In this document: positions 27,192 through 35,981 of the stretch, piece by piece
Numbering within the stretch: the stretch's first letter is position 1
Layout: each line of letters opens with the position of its first letter
Source: CBDANZ01 sp965197865
GTDB taxonomy: Bacteria; Acidobacteriota; Vicinamibacteria; Vicinamibacterales; CAVVIG01
Reading direction: 5' to 3'
Length of the DNA: 64,000 nt
Assembly (NCBI GenBank): GCA_965197865.1
Contig: CBDANZ010000002.1
Span: 372,001-436,000 of the forward strand
The notes under the pieces: generated by a model
Database searches by the model: none
Told to the model about the DNA's origin: nothing
The model's input: the letters and a program-made list of their open reading frames with translations, nothing else
Translations under genes and position numbers: made by a program

Positions 27192-28397
27192 ATGAGAACT
27201 CGATTTCTAGTGATCTTTGGCGTGGTGGGTGTCGCCGTCCTGTCGCTGCTGGTCGTAGTGGCGAGCCGGGGCTGGTCGATCGCCGTGGAAGGGCAAGAGC
27301 CTTTGAGGCGAACGACCGCGTGGGGTGATCCGGACCTGCAAGGCATCTGGACCCACGAGTACACGACGCCGTTCGAGCGACCTGATCAGTTCGCAGGAAA
27401 AGCATCCTTTACCGACGAAGAGTTGGTCGCCCTTGATGCCCTGCGCGCGGGGCTGATTCGGCGCGACCTCCGTGGCGAGCCGGGGAGCGAAGAGGATGTG
27501 GCCGGCGCCTATGGTTCCCTATGGCTGACCGTGGAGCGCACGGGGCGGCGTACATCCCTGATTATAGATCCGCCGGACGGAAGACTACCTCCGGTCACCG
27601 CGGAGGTCCAGAAACGGCGGGACGAAATCCGCGCATTTCAGCTGGCCCTCTTGCAAGCGACAGACGCGTGCAAGGCCCAAGAGCCGCATTGCCGCGGTGG
27701 GAAATATGGCCCTCCTTCACCGCAGTGGGACGACCCGCATCCCTACTACAATATGAGGTCGAATCGCCACAATCACCCTGAAGAATTGAGCATGGGCTGG
27801 CGTTGTTTGTCGTCCCCGCTGCCAGCTTTGCCTCGGCCCTCCGCCGGCGTCTTCCAACAGATTGTGCAAGGCCCGGGAGCCGTCTCGATTTATTACGACA
27901 TCGGACAGGGCCAGGGGTTCCAGCGAATCATTCCCGTGGACGGGCGTCCGCATCTTTCGCCGAAGGTCCGACAGTGGTGGGGAGACTCGCGTGGCCGATG
28001 GGAAGGCCGGACGCTGGTCGTCGACGTTACCAATTTCAGCGACAAGACGGATTTCCAGGGTTCGCGAGAGAATCTACATTTGGTCGAGCGCTGGACGCGG
28101 TTAGACGAGAAGACCCTCGAGTATGCCGTGACCGTGGAGGACCCAACGACGTGGACGAAACCGTGGACTGCGAAGCTGGAAATGGGGAAACAAGACCAAC
28201 AAGCGAATCGCATCTATCTCGAGCCACGGTGTCACGAGGGCAAGATTGTTGATTCCAATGAGATCACGGGCCAGCGTGCCATTGAGAAGGCGTTCTCCGA
28301 CGGGCGCGGGCCGCATCCGGCCACCTTCGACACCGTGCGTGGCGGGGACGGCTCGCGAGACGAAGAGAATCGCGACCCGCTGGGATCACAAGGGTAG
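27192..28397 (+). CDS. Secreted 'DLQGIW' family protein, paralogue 2
   Basis: A 401-residue paralogue of the preceding gene with the same order of motifs: signal-anchor-like N terminus (VIFGVVGVAVLSLLVVVA), WGDPDLQGIWTHEY, RRTSLIIDPPDGRLPP, CKAQEPHCRGGKYGPPSP, GQGFQRIIPVDGRPHLSP, WWGDSRGRWEGRTLVVDV and RCHEGKIVDSNE. Parts of its DNA are nearly identical to paralogue 3, pointing to recent duplication or gene conversion. It is intact. Function unknown. Confidence 0.8.
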   Translation: MRTRFLVIFGVVGVAVLSLLVVVASRGWSIAVEGQEPLRRTTAWGDPDLQGIWTHEYTTPFERPDQFAGKASFTDEELVALDALRAGLIRRDLRGEPGSEEDVAGAYGSLWLTVERTGRRTSLIIDPPDGRLPPVTAEVQKRRDEIRAFQLALLQATDACKAQEPHCRGGKYGPPSPQWDDPHPYYNMRSNRHNHPEELSMGWRCLSSPLPALPRPSAGVFQQIVQGPGAVSIYYDIGQGQGFQRIIPVDGRPHLSPKVRQWWGDSRGRWEGRTLVVDVTNFSDKTDFQGSRENLHLVERWTRLDEKTLEYAVTVEDPTTWTKPWTAKLEMGKQDQQANRIYLEPRCHEGKIVDSNEITGQRAIEKAFSDGRGPHPATFDTVRGGDGSRDEENRDPLGSQG

Positions 28398-28511
28398 CAG
28401 GTGCTCCCGCAGGCCCCGATTCTCCTCTCGGAGATAGTCGATCAGAGCTTCTTGGTGGCGGTTGACCCAGCCAGCGACGGTGACCACGAGAAACTGCAGT
28501 GCGTCGGGCAT
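28386..28511 (-). pseudogene. Transposase N-terminal fragment
   Basis: The minus strand encodes a 41-residue start of an integrase-core transposase: MPDALQFLVVTVAGWVNRHQ then IDYLREENRGLREHLL. It stops where the family continues with a GGRRLRLTDAQRRR-type segment. That next segment lies on the opposite strand just to the right. Confidence 0.55.
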
Positions 28512-28712
28512 TCCCTGAGGCTACTTGGGAACAGCGGCCAGCGCCCGACTTGGGTCCTCGACCGGTTCGCCTGACCGACGCCCAACGCCGTCGACTCGCG
28601 GTGCGAGGCCAGAAACTCGGAGGGCGCGTCTTGACGCAGGTGGCCGCATTATCACGCCGGACACGATTCTCCGCTGGTACCGGAGACTGATCGCCAACCC
28701 GGAACGTGGTGA
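28499..28712 (+). pseudogene. Transposase fragment, inverted relative to its N terminus
   Basis: The plus strand reads VRLTDAQRRRLAVRGQKLGG and then, one frame over, IITPDTILRWYRRLIANPE, the helix-turn-helix region of the same integrase-core transposase type as the minus-strand fragment at 28386-28511. The change of frame and of strand shows a rearranged relic lying between two paralogues. Confidence 0.55.
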
Positions 28713-28758
28713 GAGAGAAGCACGTAGGGCAGTGGATACGTGAGAGGGAGGGTTTCTC

Positions 28759-29968
28759 ATGGGCCATCGATGTCTCGCGTTCATGGGCACGCTGGGAGTC
28801 GCGGTCGCGGTTCTCCAGCTGGCGCCGGCCCCCGTCGCGGGCCAGACGCCGACAGCCAGGGCGACGACGGGCACTGCGACCAAGGCGGTCCCGGCGCCGC
28901 CCACGACACCGTGGGGTGATCCGGACCTGCAAGGCATCTGGAACGACGACTATCGGGTACCCTTGCAACGACTGCCTCGGGACGTGGGGGAAGAGTTTCG
29001 CACCGAGGAGGAAATCGCCGCCCTGGATAAGCAACGCGCGGCGCTTATTCGGCGTGATGACCGCGCAGACCGAGGGACCGAGGAGGATGTCGCCGGCGCA
29101 TACGGCGCGGTCTATTTTTCAATAAAGCCTACGGGCCGGCGCACGTCGCTGATTGTGGATCCGCCGGATGGGAAAATCCCGCCCCTCACGCCGGAGGTAC
29201 AGAAGAGGAGGGCCGAGATACGAGTATTTCAGCTCGCCCTCCTGCAAAATACAGAAGCTTGCAAGAACCAAATGCCGTGGTGGGCAGTACGGGCCGCCTT
29301 CACCGAAACGAAACGAGCGGTATCCGTACTACAACATGGCGGCGGGTTTTACGAATCGCCACGACCATCCGGAAGAATTAGGCATGGGTTGGCGTTGTCT
29401 GACATCGCCTCTGCCAGACCTTCGTGGGTTCAAAGGGATTGTGCAGTCGCCTAAATCCGTGTCGATTTTGTACGACATAGGCCAAGGGCAAGGGTTTCAG
29501 CGCGTGATCCCCGTGGACGGGCGTCCGCATCTTTCGCCGAAGGTCCGACAGTGGTGGGGGGACTTGCGTGGCCGATGGGACGGCCAGACGCTGGTCGTCG
29601 ACGTCACCAATTTCAGCGACAAGACCGACTTCCAGGGATCCCGCGAGAACTTGCATCTGGTCGAGCGCTGGACCCGCCTCGACGCGAACACCCTCGAGTA
29701 CGTCGTCACGCTAGAAGATCTGACAACGTGGACGAGACCGTGGACCGTCATGCAGGAACTGACCAGGCAAGACCATCAAGCGAATCGAATCTATTCTGAG
29801 CCGCGGTGTCACGAGGGCAAGGTGGTCGCCTCGAACAACCTCACGTCCGCCCGCGCCGACGAGAAGGCGTTCGCCGAGGGACGAGGCCCCGATCCGGCCA
29901 CCATGGACTCCGTAACCAACGGGGCGAATAGCGAACAGAACCAAGATCCGTTGGACAGGCCACGGTAA
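28759..29968 (+). pseudogene. Secreted 'DLQGIW' family protein, paralogue 3, frameshifted
   Basis: The first frame (from ATG 28759) gives a signal peptide, TPWGDPDLQGIWNDDYR, RRTSLIVDPPDGKIPP and LLQNTEACKNQ; the second frame (to 29968) continues CRGGQYGPPSPKRNERYPYY, GQGFQRVIPVDGRPHLSP, WWGDLRGRWDGQTLVVDV and RCHEGKVVASNN. The shift falls near 29268-29275, where a few bases between CKNQ and CRGG appear to be missing compared with paralogues 1 and 2. Otherwise it is full length (about 400 residues). It may be a real pseudogene or a local sequence error. Confidence 0.75.
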
Positions 29969-30041
29969 AGAGCCGTACCGTCGGGCTGAGTAGGAGGATA
30001 AGCGGAAGCAACGGCCCATCGAGGTGGGTGAAAGAGGCAGG

Positions 30042-31103
30042 ATGAGACATCAATTTCTCGTGGTGATCGCTGTGCTGACGGCCGTGACCGTCATCTCGCT
30101 GGCTCCGGTCTTCCTCGCGGCCCAGAGCCCGACGGCCGCGACGACGACCAAAACGGCCGAGACGAAAACCTGGACACCGCCCATGACGCCGTGGGGTGAG
30201 CCGGACTTCCAAGGAATCTGGACCACCAACTCCGGAACGCCGGTGGAACGTCCCCCGGAATATGCGGCGAAAGAGTTTTTCACGGACGAGGAGCGGGCTG
30301 CATTGGATCAGAAAATAGCGCAGGATCCTGGTGGAAATCGCCGTCCGCCGAGAGGTTCGGTACGGGACGTCCAAAGCGCCTACAACGCCGTTTTCGGTTC
30401 GGCGTTAAGGACGGGCCGGCGAACATCGCTGATCGTGGACCCGTCGGATGGGAAAATGCCGCCCCTGACGGCTGAGGCGCTCAAGCGCCCCGCGCAACCT
30501 TCACACTACGCATTGACGAGCACCGACAACCCGGAGGATCGAAACTTCGCGGAGCGCTGTCTCGGGAACATGTTGCCCGGTTTTGGCGCAGGTCCTTCGG
30601 GTGACGGCACGATGCGGCTTGTTCAGTCTCCCGGCTACGTGACGATGTATCTTGAGTATGGGCACGCAGGAGGGTCCATTCGTATCATCCCGACGGATGG
30701 CAGTCCGCATTTGCCTTCACACATCAGCCTGTGGCTGGGGGATTCGCGCGGCCGCTGGGACGGCACGACGCTGGTCGTCGACACGACAAATTTCAGCCCC
30801 GAAGTGTCGTTCCAGACAATCTCACAATTTAACCTCGGCCCGAGAGGATCCCACGAGAACTTGCATCTCGTCGAACGCTTCACACGCGTGGACGCGAACA
30901 CGCTACAGCGCGAAATCCTGATCGACGATCCCACGACCTGGACGAGAACCTGGACAGTACTCATTGAGCTGGGAAAGCACAACGAGGAGCAGAATCTGAT
31001 TTTTGAGTCCGCGTGTCACGAGGGGAATTTCGGCCTGACGGGCATGCTCACTGGGGCTCGCGCGCAAGAAAAGGCCGCCAAAGAAGCCCAGAAGAAGAAG
31101 TGA
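30042..31103 (+). CDS. Secreted 'DLQGIW' family protein, paralogue 4 (divergent)
   Basis: A 353-residue member, shorter and more diverged than the others: signal peptide (FLVVIAVLTAVTVISLAP), TPWGEPDFQGIWTTNSG, RRTSLIVDPSDGKMPP, IRIIPTDGSPHLPSH, WLGDSRGRWDGTTLVVDTTN, SHENLHLVERFTRVD and ACHEGNFGLTGMLTGARAQE. It lacks the Cys-rich YGPPSP insert seen in paralogues 1-3. The start is ATG 30042 behind AGAGGCAGG; a GTG at 30024 would add six residues. Function unknown. Confidence 0.8.
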   Translation: MRHQFLVVIAVLTAVTVISLAPVFLAAQSPTAATTTKTAETKTWTPPMTPWGEPDFQGIWTTNSGTPVERPPEYAAKEFFTDEERAALDQKIAQDPGGNRRPPRGSVRDVQSAYNAVFGSALRTGRRTSLIVDPSDGKMPPLTAEALKRPAQPSHYALTSTDNPEDRNFAERCLGNMLPGFGAGPSGDGTMRLVQSPGYVTMYLEYGHAGGSIRIIPTDGSPHLPSHISLWLGDSRGRWDGTTLVVDTTNFSPEVSFQTISQFNLGPRGSHENLHLVERFTRVDANTLQREILIDDPTTWTRTWTVLIELGKHNEEQNLIFESACHEGNFGLTGMLTGARAQEKAAKEAQKKK

Positions 31104-31116
31104 TCGAGGGGACGTC

Positions 31117-31200
31117 GTGACTACGGTCTGGGTTGTCGATGTGGCAGGGCAGGTTGAAACGGTTGGTAAAAACGTGACGCAGTTTCACCCCGGTGATACG
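31117..31200 (+). pseudogene. Fragment of a zinc-type alcohol dehydrogenase/quinone reductase
   Basis: GVDVAGQVETVGKNVTQFHPGD-like sequence (here VVDVAGQVETVGKNVTQFHP) is a hallmark of medium-chain dehydrogenases, about residues 60-85 of such a protein. Nothing else of the gene is present; the frame continues into unrelated sequence. Confidence 0.55.
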
Positions 31201-31229
31201 GCCTCCCTGGTCAACTCAGTGGTTATCGC

Positions 31230-31346
31230 ACCGACGAGAAGGCGTTCGCCGAAGGGCGAGGCCCCGATCCGGCCACAAGGGACGGCTCAGGGAGGGGAGT
31301 AGGAGGGGACGAGAATCGAGATCCGTTGTTCGGCAATCGGTTTTAA
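31230..31346 (+). pseudogene. C-terminal remnant of a fifth 'DLQGIW' paralogue
   Basis: TDEKAFAEGRGPDPATRDGS and then ENRDPLFGNRF-stop match the tails of paralogues 1-3 (ADEKAFAEGRGPDPATMDSV ... ENQEP). Only these 38 codons remain, joined to the dehydrogenase fragment on the left, so the array once had at least five members. Confidence 0.7.
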
Positions 31347-31577
31347 TCGAGAGTTACGCGCCTGCCAACGGTGGATGACATAGTCCGCGGACTTGTTCGA
31401 CGTACGTGGAAACTTGGCCACACTTGGAGGCAACAGCCATTTATCAGGGTCTAAGCTGGTGCGGGCAGGGTTCAAGGCCAAACAGCCGCATCAAGAGCAG
31501 CAACATCGAGATTTGAGGAAGAGAGTAGTTATACAGAAGACAGTAGTTATTTGTAGTTATTTTAAGGAGGCACGGAG

Positions 31578-33032
31578 ATGAAATCTAGGCTGGCAGCCCT
31601 CAGCGGTGCGGTCGGGATCATGGCGATGACGGCAGGGGTGAGTCTGACGGCCCAGCACGACGCCGGCCTCGCTCCGACATTCAACAAAGACGTGGCGCCG
31701 ATCGTGTTCAATAACTGCGCGAATTGCCATCGGCCCAACCAAGTCGCTCCGATGTCGCTGATGTCGTACAGAGAGGTGCGCCCGTGGGCGCGCGCCATCA
31801 AGACCAAGGTGGCGGCAGGCGAGATGCCGCCGTGGTATGCCGATCCACGGTATGGTGAGTTCCGCAACGAGCGGAGCCTGACGCCTGCGCAGATCAAGAC
31901 GATCACCGCCTGGGTGGATGCGGGCGCTCCAGAAGGCGACACGCCGCTGGCGGCCAAGCTGCCGGACTTCAAAGAAGGCTGGATCCATCCGTCCGGCCGG
32001 CCGCCCGATCTGGTCGTTGACATAGCCGAGCCGTTCGTTGTGCCGGCCGAGGGCGAGCTGCCGAACTTCACGATCTACCAGGAGCTTCCCCCAGAGCTCA
32101 AGACGGGAGAACACTACCTGGAAGCCATTCAGCTCATCCCCGGGGCATCACAGGTCGTCCATCATGCAAGTTTCGGCGTCAGCACGCGCCCCGGGAAGAA
32201 AGTTGGCGTTGGCGAGGCATGGCCAGGCGGACCGGTCATCTCCGGAGCCTTGCTTGATGCCAAGACGGGGAAGTCGGTAAGTACTGTGGGTGACGCCAAC
32301 GAGAGCGGAGCGGGCGAAGGTGAGGATGTCGTAGGGTTTAGTTTCTGCTGCTACGTTCCGGGCGGTACCTTCCAGCAGTACCCCAAGGGGATCGGTAATC
32401 GCATCAACCCCGAAGGAATCATCGGGTGGGGGATGCACTACACGACGGTCGGCAAAACGATGCCGGATCCGTCGCGGGTCGGTCTGTGGTTCCAGAAGGA
32501 AATCACGCACGAGATCGAACACGTCACCGGCGGTGCAGCCCAGAGCCACATTATCAACGGGAAGGAGCTGGTTGACGACGAAGTCACACCCGTCAGGAAA
32601 TCCGGGATCGCGACCGGGATTCCCGGGATACCGGTGATTCCGCCCCATGCGAAGGATTGGGCGATCACCGGGTTCAGGGCATTTCAGGACGACACGACGC
32701 TGTATATCGTGTGGCCGCACATCCATCTGCGCGGCAAAGAAATGACCTACCTCTTGACGTATCCGGATGGCCGCGAACAAGTGTTAATGAGTGCGCCGAA
32801 CTACAACTTCAACTGGCAGATCTTTTACGAGTTCAAGGAGCCGGTGAAGATCCCCGCCGGCACCACGGTGAAGACCATCGGGTCGATGGACAACTCGGTG
32901 GCGAACAAGTGGAACCCTGCCCCGGACAAGGAGGTCTACTGGTCCGAGCAGAGCTGGGACGAGATGTTCGTCGGGGTCATGGAGGTCACCGTTGACAAGA
33001 AGGATCTCCGGTTGAAAAAGACGACGCAGTAG
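31578..33032 (+). CDS. Secreted cytochrome c / type II copper monooxygenase-like protein
   Basis: A 484-residue exported protein with an ideal SD (GGAGG, 31565-31569). After the signal peptide comes a small haem domain with one CANCH (CxxCH, about residues 47-51) and a late MPPW Met that could be the axial ligand. The rest resembles copper type II ascorbate-dependent monooxygenases: QVVHHAS (about 194-195), GWGMHYT, and WPHIHLRGKEMTY (about 380-388), which would supply His and Met copper ligands. Known relatives hydroxylate C-H bonds, but here the haem would deliver electrons; the substrate is unknown. Its neighbours include a PQQ dehydrogenase. Confidence 0.8.
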   Translation: MKSRLAALSGAVGIMAMTAGVSLTAQHDAGLAPTFNKDVAPIVFNNCANCHRPNQVAPMSLMSYREVRPWARAIKTKVAAGEMPPWYADPRYGEFRNERSLTPAQIKTITAWVDAGAPEGDTPLAAKLPDFKEGWIHPSGRPPDLVVDIAEPFVVPAEGELPNFTIYQELPPELKTGEHYLEAIQLIPGASQVVHHASFGVSTRPGKKVGVGEAWPGGPVISGALLDAKTGKSVSTVGDANESGAGEGEDVVGFSFCCYVPGGTFQQYPKGIGNRINPEGIIGWGMHYTTVGKTMPDPSRVGLWFQKEITHEIEHVTGGAAQSHIINGKELVDDEVTPVRKSGIATGIPGIPVIPPHAKDWAITGFRAFQDDTTLYIVWPHIHLRGKEMTYLLTYPDGREQVLMSAPNYNFNWQIFYEFKEPVKIPAGTTVKTIGSMDNSVANKWNPAPDKEVYWSEQSWDEMFVGVMEVTVDKKDLRLKKTTQ

Positions 33033-33043
33033 ATAATCGAGCG

Positions 33044-33069
33044 AGCCGCGCGGCATCAGCCGCGCGGCT
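33044..33069 (+). terminator. Hairpin after the copper monooxygenase-like gene
   Basis: AGCCGCGCGG-CATCAG-CCGCGCGGCT is a perfect 10-bp stem starting 11 bp after the stop. There is only a short T-poor tail (TGTACTCC). Confidence 0.75.
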
Positions 33070-33574
33070 TGTACTCCTTCGTGAAGCCGGTGCGGCGATT
33101 CGTCATGCGCTACGACGGTGGGCACTCCCTTGTCGCGAAGGGTGGAGTCCCGTAATAGGCGGCTGACCAAGAAGGTCTCCATTTTGTGGTTAGTCATGAC
33201 TGTCATGGTTTTGCTGGAAGCCGCTGCGTAGTCGCCGCGCCACTTGAGCGCGACTGACAGGTCGCAGCTTCTTTTAGCGCGGCAACGCCTCGACGGACGA
33301 CGCGGGCAGCGATTGCAGGGCCTTATCCGGAACAGGTCACGGGTCTGGCGTTCAGGGTGCGGGAGGGGCGGCGACTGGAAGGTCGGTGGCAGTCGGCTCG
33401 CGCGGGTGTAGTATCGGCGTGGTCGGGGCAGGCAAATCGGAAATCCCGGTGCACATGGGCGCCGGGGGTTGTCCAGGTGCGGGTGCGGCGTTCAGGCCCG
33501 ACCAAGCGGTCGCTGCGCGGACCCACGTCACCCCGGTCGTCAGACCGAGCGTTCAAAGGAAAGGTAAGACACGT
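33070..33574 (+). other. Non-coding stretch ahead of the PQQ dehydrogenase
   Basis: About 500 bp without a credible gene. The dehydrogenase frame is open upstream to 33386, but that part has no signal peptide or family similarity, so it is probably leader DNA holding the promoter. Confidence 0.5.
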
Positions 33575-35260
33575 ATGCGCGCGATCGTCGCTCGTCTCGT
33601 CTCGATCACGATCCTGACCGGCATTGTCGGTGCCGTACTCGTGGGTGCCGTTGTTGTCGGCGCTCAGCAGCCGCGGCCGGCGGGGCCGGCGGTGGTGACG
33701 ACTCAGGATCTGCTGGACGGTTTGAAGGACGCGAGCCGCTGGCTGCTGGTCGGGGGCAACTACAGCGCGCAGCGCCACAGCCCCTTGACGCAAATCACCC
33801 CCGCGAACGTGCAGCGGCTCCAGCCGCAGTGGACATTCCAGACCAACACGCTCGGCTCGTTCCAGACGACGTCGCTGCTCTTCGACAACGTCCTCTATGT
33901 CACCGGACCGAACAGCACCAACAGCCTGGCGTGGGCGCTCGACGCGCGCACGGGACGGCAGATTTGGCGGTATCGACGCGAGCTCCCGAGCGACCTCGCC
34001 TGCTGCAGGGCGAATCGCGGTTTGGGCGTCCTTGGCGATCACCTGTTCATGACGACGCGTGACGCCCACCTGCTCGCGCTTGACAGGAAGACGGGCGCCC
34101 TCGTGTGGGACGTGACGATGGCGGATTACAAGAGCGGCTATGGGGCGACGATCGCGCCGCTCGTCGTGAAGGACAAGGTGATCGTGGGCGCCATGGGCGC
34201 CGAATACGCGATTCGCAGCTTTATCGATGCGTACGACGCGCAGACCGGCAAGCGCGCGTGGCGCTTCTACACGATCCCTGGGCCGGGCGAACCGGGGCAT
34301 GAGACATGGGCCGGTGACTCGTGGCAGCGGGGTGGAGGGTCGGTCTGGCAGACGGGCAGCTACGATCCGGAGCTGAACCTCGTGTATTACGGGATTGGCA
34401 ATCCGGCTCCGGACTACAACGGGGAAGTGCGTAAGGGCGACAACCTGTATACGGCCTCGCTGGTGGCGCTCGACCCGGACAGCGGCCGGCTGCGCTGGCA
34501 TTATCAGTTCACCCCGCATGACTTGCACGACTGGGACGCGGCGCAGGTGCCGGTCCTAGGCGATCTGACGATCGAGGGCCAGCCGCGCAAGGTCGTGATG
34601 ATGGCGAACCGCAACGGCTTCTTCTACACGCTTGATCGGACGAACGGGAAGCTCCTGGTCGCCAAGCCGTTTGTGGAGACCACCTGGGCCAAAGAGATTG
34701 GTCCGGATGGTCGGCCCGTTCTCCTGCCGGGTTACGTCCCGAGTGAAAAGGGCGAGTTCACATGTCCGGATCTGATGGGCGGCACCAACGCCAATCCTCC
34801 ATCGTTCGATCCCGCCCAGCGGCTCTTCTTCGTGGCGGCGCGCGAGTCGTGCGCCACCTTCTATGCGTACACGCCCGACTTGACGCCACCGGGAGAGCCG
34901 TACGTCGGCGGCGCCACCGCGCAGGCCGGCGGTCGGGAGAAGAACTGGGGTGCGCTGCGCGCGATTGATCCCACGACCGCCGAGCGACGCTGGGAGTTTA
35001 GGTATCCCACTCCGGGGACATCGGGCGTGCTGAGCACCGCGTCAGGTCTGGTCTTCGTCGGCGACAACGAAGGCCACGTACTGGCGCTCGACTCCCGCAC
35101 TGGCAAGCTATTGTGGCGGTATCAGATGGGGTCGAACCTCCGACAAACGGCTCCGACCACGTACATGGTGGATGGTCGGCAGCACCTCCTCATCCCGGCT
35201 GGCGCCACGCTAACCGCGTGGGCACTGCCCGATGTGCCACGGGTTCCGAACATCCCTTGA
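33575..35260 (+). CDS. PQQ-dependent methanol/ethanol-type alcohol dehydrogenase
   Basis: A 561-residue periplasmic quinoprotein with eight propeller blades. Seen are the signal peptide (ITILTGIVGAVLVGAVVVGA), NYSAQRHSPLTQIT, repeated ALDARTGRQIWRYR-type blade motifs, the vicinal cysteines in DLACCRANRG (near residue 143) that form the disulfide over PQQ, and the catalytic loop TPHDLHDWDAAQ near residue 317. Enzymes of this type oxidise alcohols and pass electrons to cytochrome c. By eye, the position two after the likely catalytic Asp is Ala, pointing to calcium rather than lanthanide, but the alignment is uncertain. The start is ATG 33575 behind AAAGGAAAGG. No cytochrome c partner gene lies next to it apart from the haem protein upstream. 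Confidence 0.9.
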   Translation: MRAIVARLVSITILTGIVGAVLVGAVVVGAQQPRPAGPAVVTTQDLLDGLKDASRWLLVGGNYSAQRHSPLTQITPANVQRLQPQWTFQTNTLGSFQTTSLLFDNVLYVTGPNSTNSLAWALDARTGRQIWRYRRELPSDLACCRANRGLGVLGDHLFMTTRDAHLLALDRKTGALVWDVTMADYKSGYGATIAPLVVKDKVIVGAMGAEYAIRSFIDAYDAQTGKRAWRFYTIPGPGEPGHETWAGDSWQRGGGSVWQTGSYDPELNLVYYGIGNPAPDYNGEVRKGDNLYTASLVALDPDSGRLRWHYQFTPHDLHDWDAAQVPVLGDLTIEGQPRKVVMMANRNGFFYTLDRTNGKLLVAKPFVETTWAKEIGPDGRPVLLPGYVPSEKGEFTCPDLMGGTNANPPSFDPAQRLFFVAARESCATFYAYTPDLTPPGEPYVGGATAQAGGREKNWGALRAIDPTTAERRWEFRYPTPGTSGVLSTASGLVFVGDNEGHVLALDSRTGKLLWRYQMGSNLRQTAPTTYMVDGRQHLLIPAGATLTAWALPDVPRVPNIP

Positions 35261-35380
35261 TAGGCATGGCCCTTCCAAGGGGACGGCTCACGTAGGGGTC
35301 TAGGCTCGTTTCATCGCAGTGACTCAACGACTCGCGGGTACTCGGAGATCGTGGTTAAGGATGAAACAGAGGGGACAACG

Positions 35381-35896
35381 ATGCATTGTGAGGAGCGATT
35401 CCAGCCGTCGTTCTTGAATCCAGGCCTGCTGGCGACACTGTTGCTGGCGCTGGCCGTCGTAGTCACCGGGTGCGGGACCGTGGAGGCGCCGGCACCCGAG
35501 CCCGAACCGGAGCCGGAACCCGCGGTGACCGAGCCGGAACCGGCCAGCGCGGTCCCGAGCGTGTTCTTCGTGGCGCCGGCGGAGGGCGCCACGGTCTCGA
35601 GCCCGGTCAAGTTCGACTTCGGCCTCGAGAACTTTACCCTGTTGCCGGTGCCTGAGGCCGTGGAGCAGGTACGCGAGGGCGTCGGACACCATCACCTAGG
35701 CGTCGACACCGACTGCCTTCCGGTCGGCGAGGTCATTCCGCAGGCGAATCCCTGGGTGCACTTTGGCGACGGGTCGACCACCATCGAAATGCAGCTCGAC
35801 CCGGGCGAGCACCGCTTCGCCCTGCAGATTGGCGATGACGAGCACCGGACGCTCGACGAACTGTGCTCGACGATCACGATCACTGTGGGGGAGTAG
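35381..35896 (+). CDS. DUF4399 lipoprotein
   Basis: A 171-residue lipoprotein: hydrophobic leader ending in the lipobox VVTGC, a Pro/Glu repeat linker (EPEPEPEPAVTEPEP), then one DUF4399 domain with FFVAPAEGATVSSPVKFDFG, GHHHLGVDTDC and LDPGEHRFALQIGDDEHR. The family's role is unknown; the triple His may bind metal. The start is ATG 35381 behind AGGGGAC, not the GTG ten codons upstream. It closes the plus-strand block. Confidence 0.82.
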   Translation: MHCEERFQPSFLNPGLLATLLLALAVVVTGCGTVEAPAPEPEPEPEPAVTEPEPASAVPSVFFVAPAEGATVSSPVKFDFGLENFTLLPVPEAVEQVREGVGHHHLGVDTDCLPVGEVIPQANPWVHFGDGSTTIEMQLDPGEHRFALQIGDDEHRTLDELCSTITITVGE

Positions 35897-35905
35897 GAGC
35901 TGGGA

Positions 35906-35981
35906 GCCAAGCCAACCGACGACAACGACTGGGTCAAGGAAGGACCGCACTTGATGATGATCTTAGTGCAGGATCCGGCCG
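35906..35981 (+). pseudogene. Short gene remnant
   Basis: AKPTDDNDWVKEGPHLMMIL resembles a small acidobacterial family with DxDWxxEGPHxMI motifs. It breaks off at about 35981 where the opposite-strand epimerase remnant begins. The assignment is from memory of the motif and is weak. Confidence 0.3.

Noticed and set aside
33386..33574. N-terminal extension of the PQQ dehydrogenase
   Set aside because: The extra 63 codons precede a complete signal peptide and have no family similarity; ATG 33575 has the SD.
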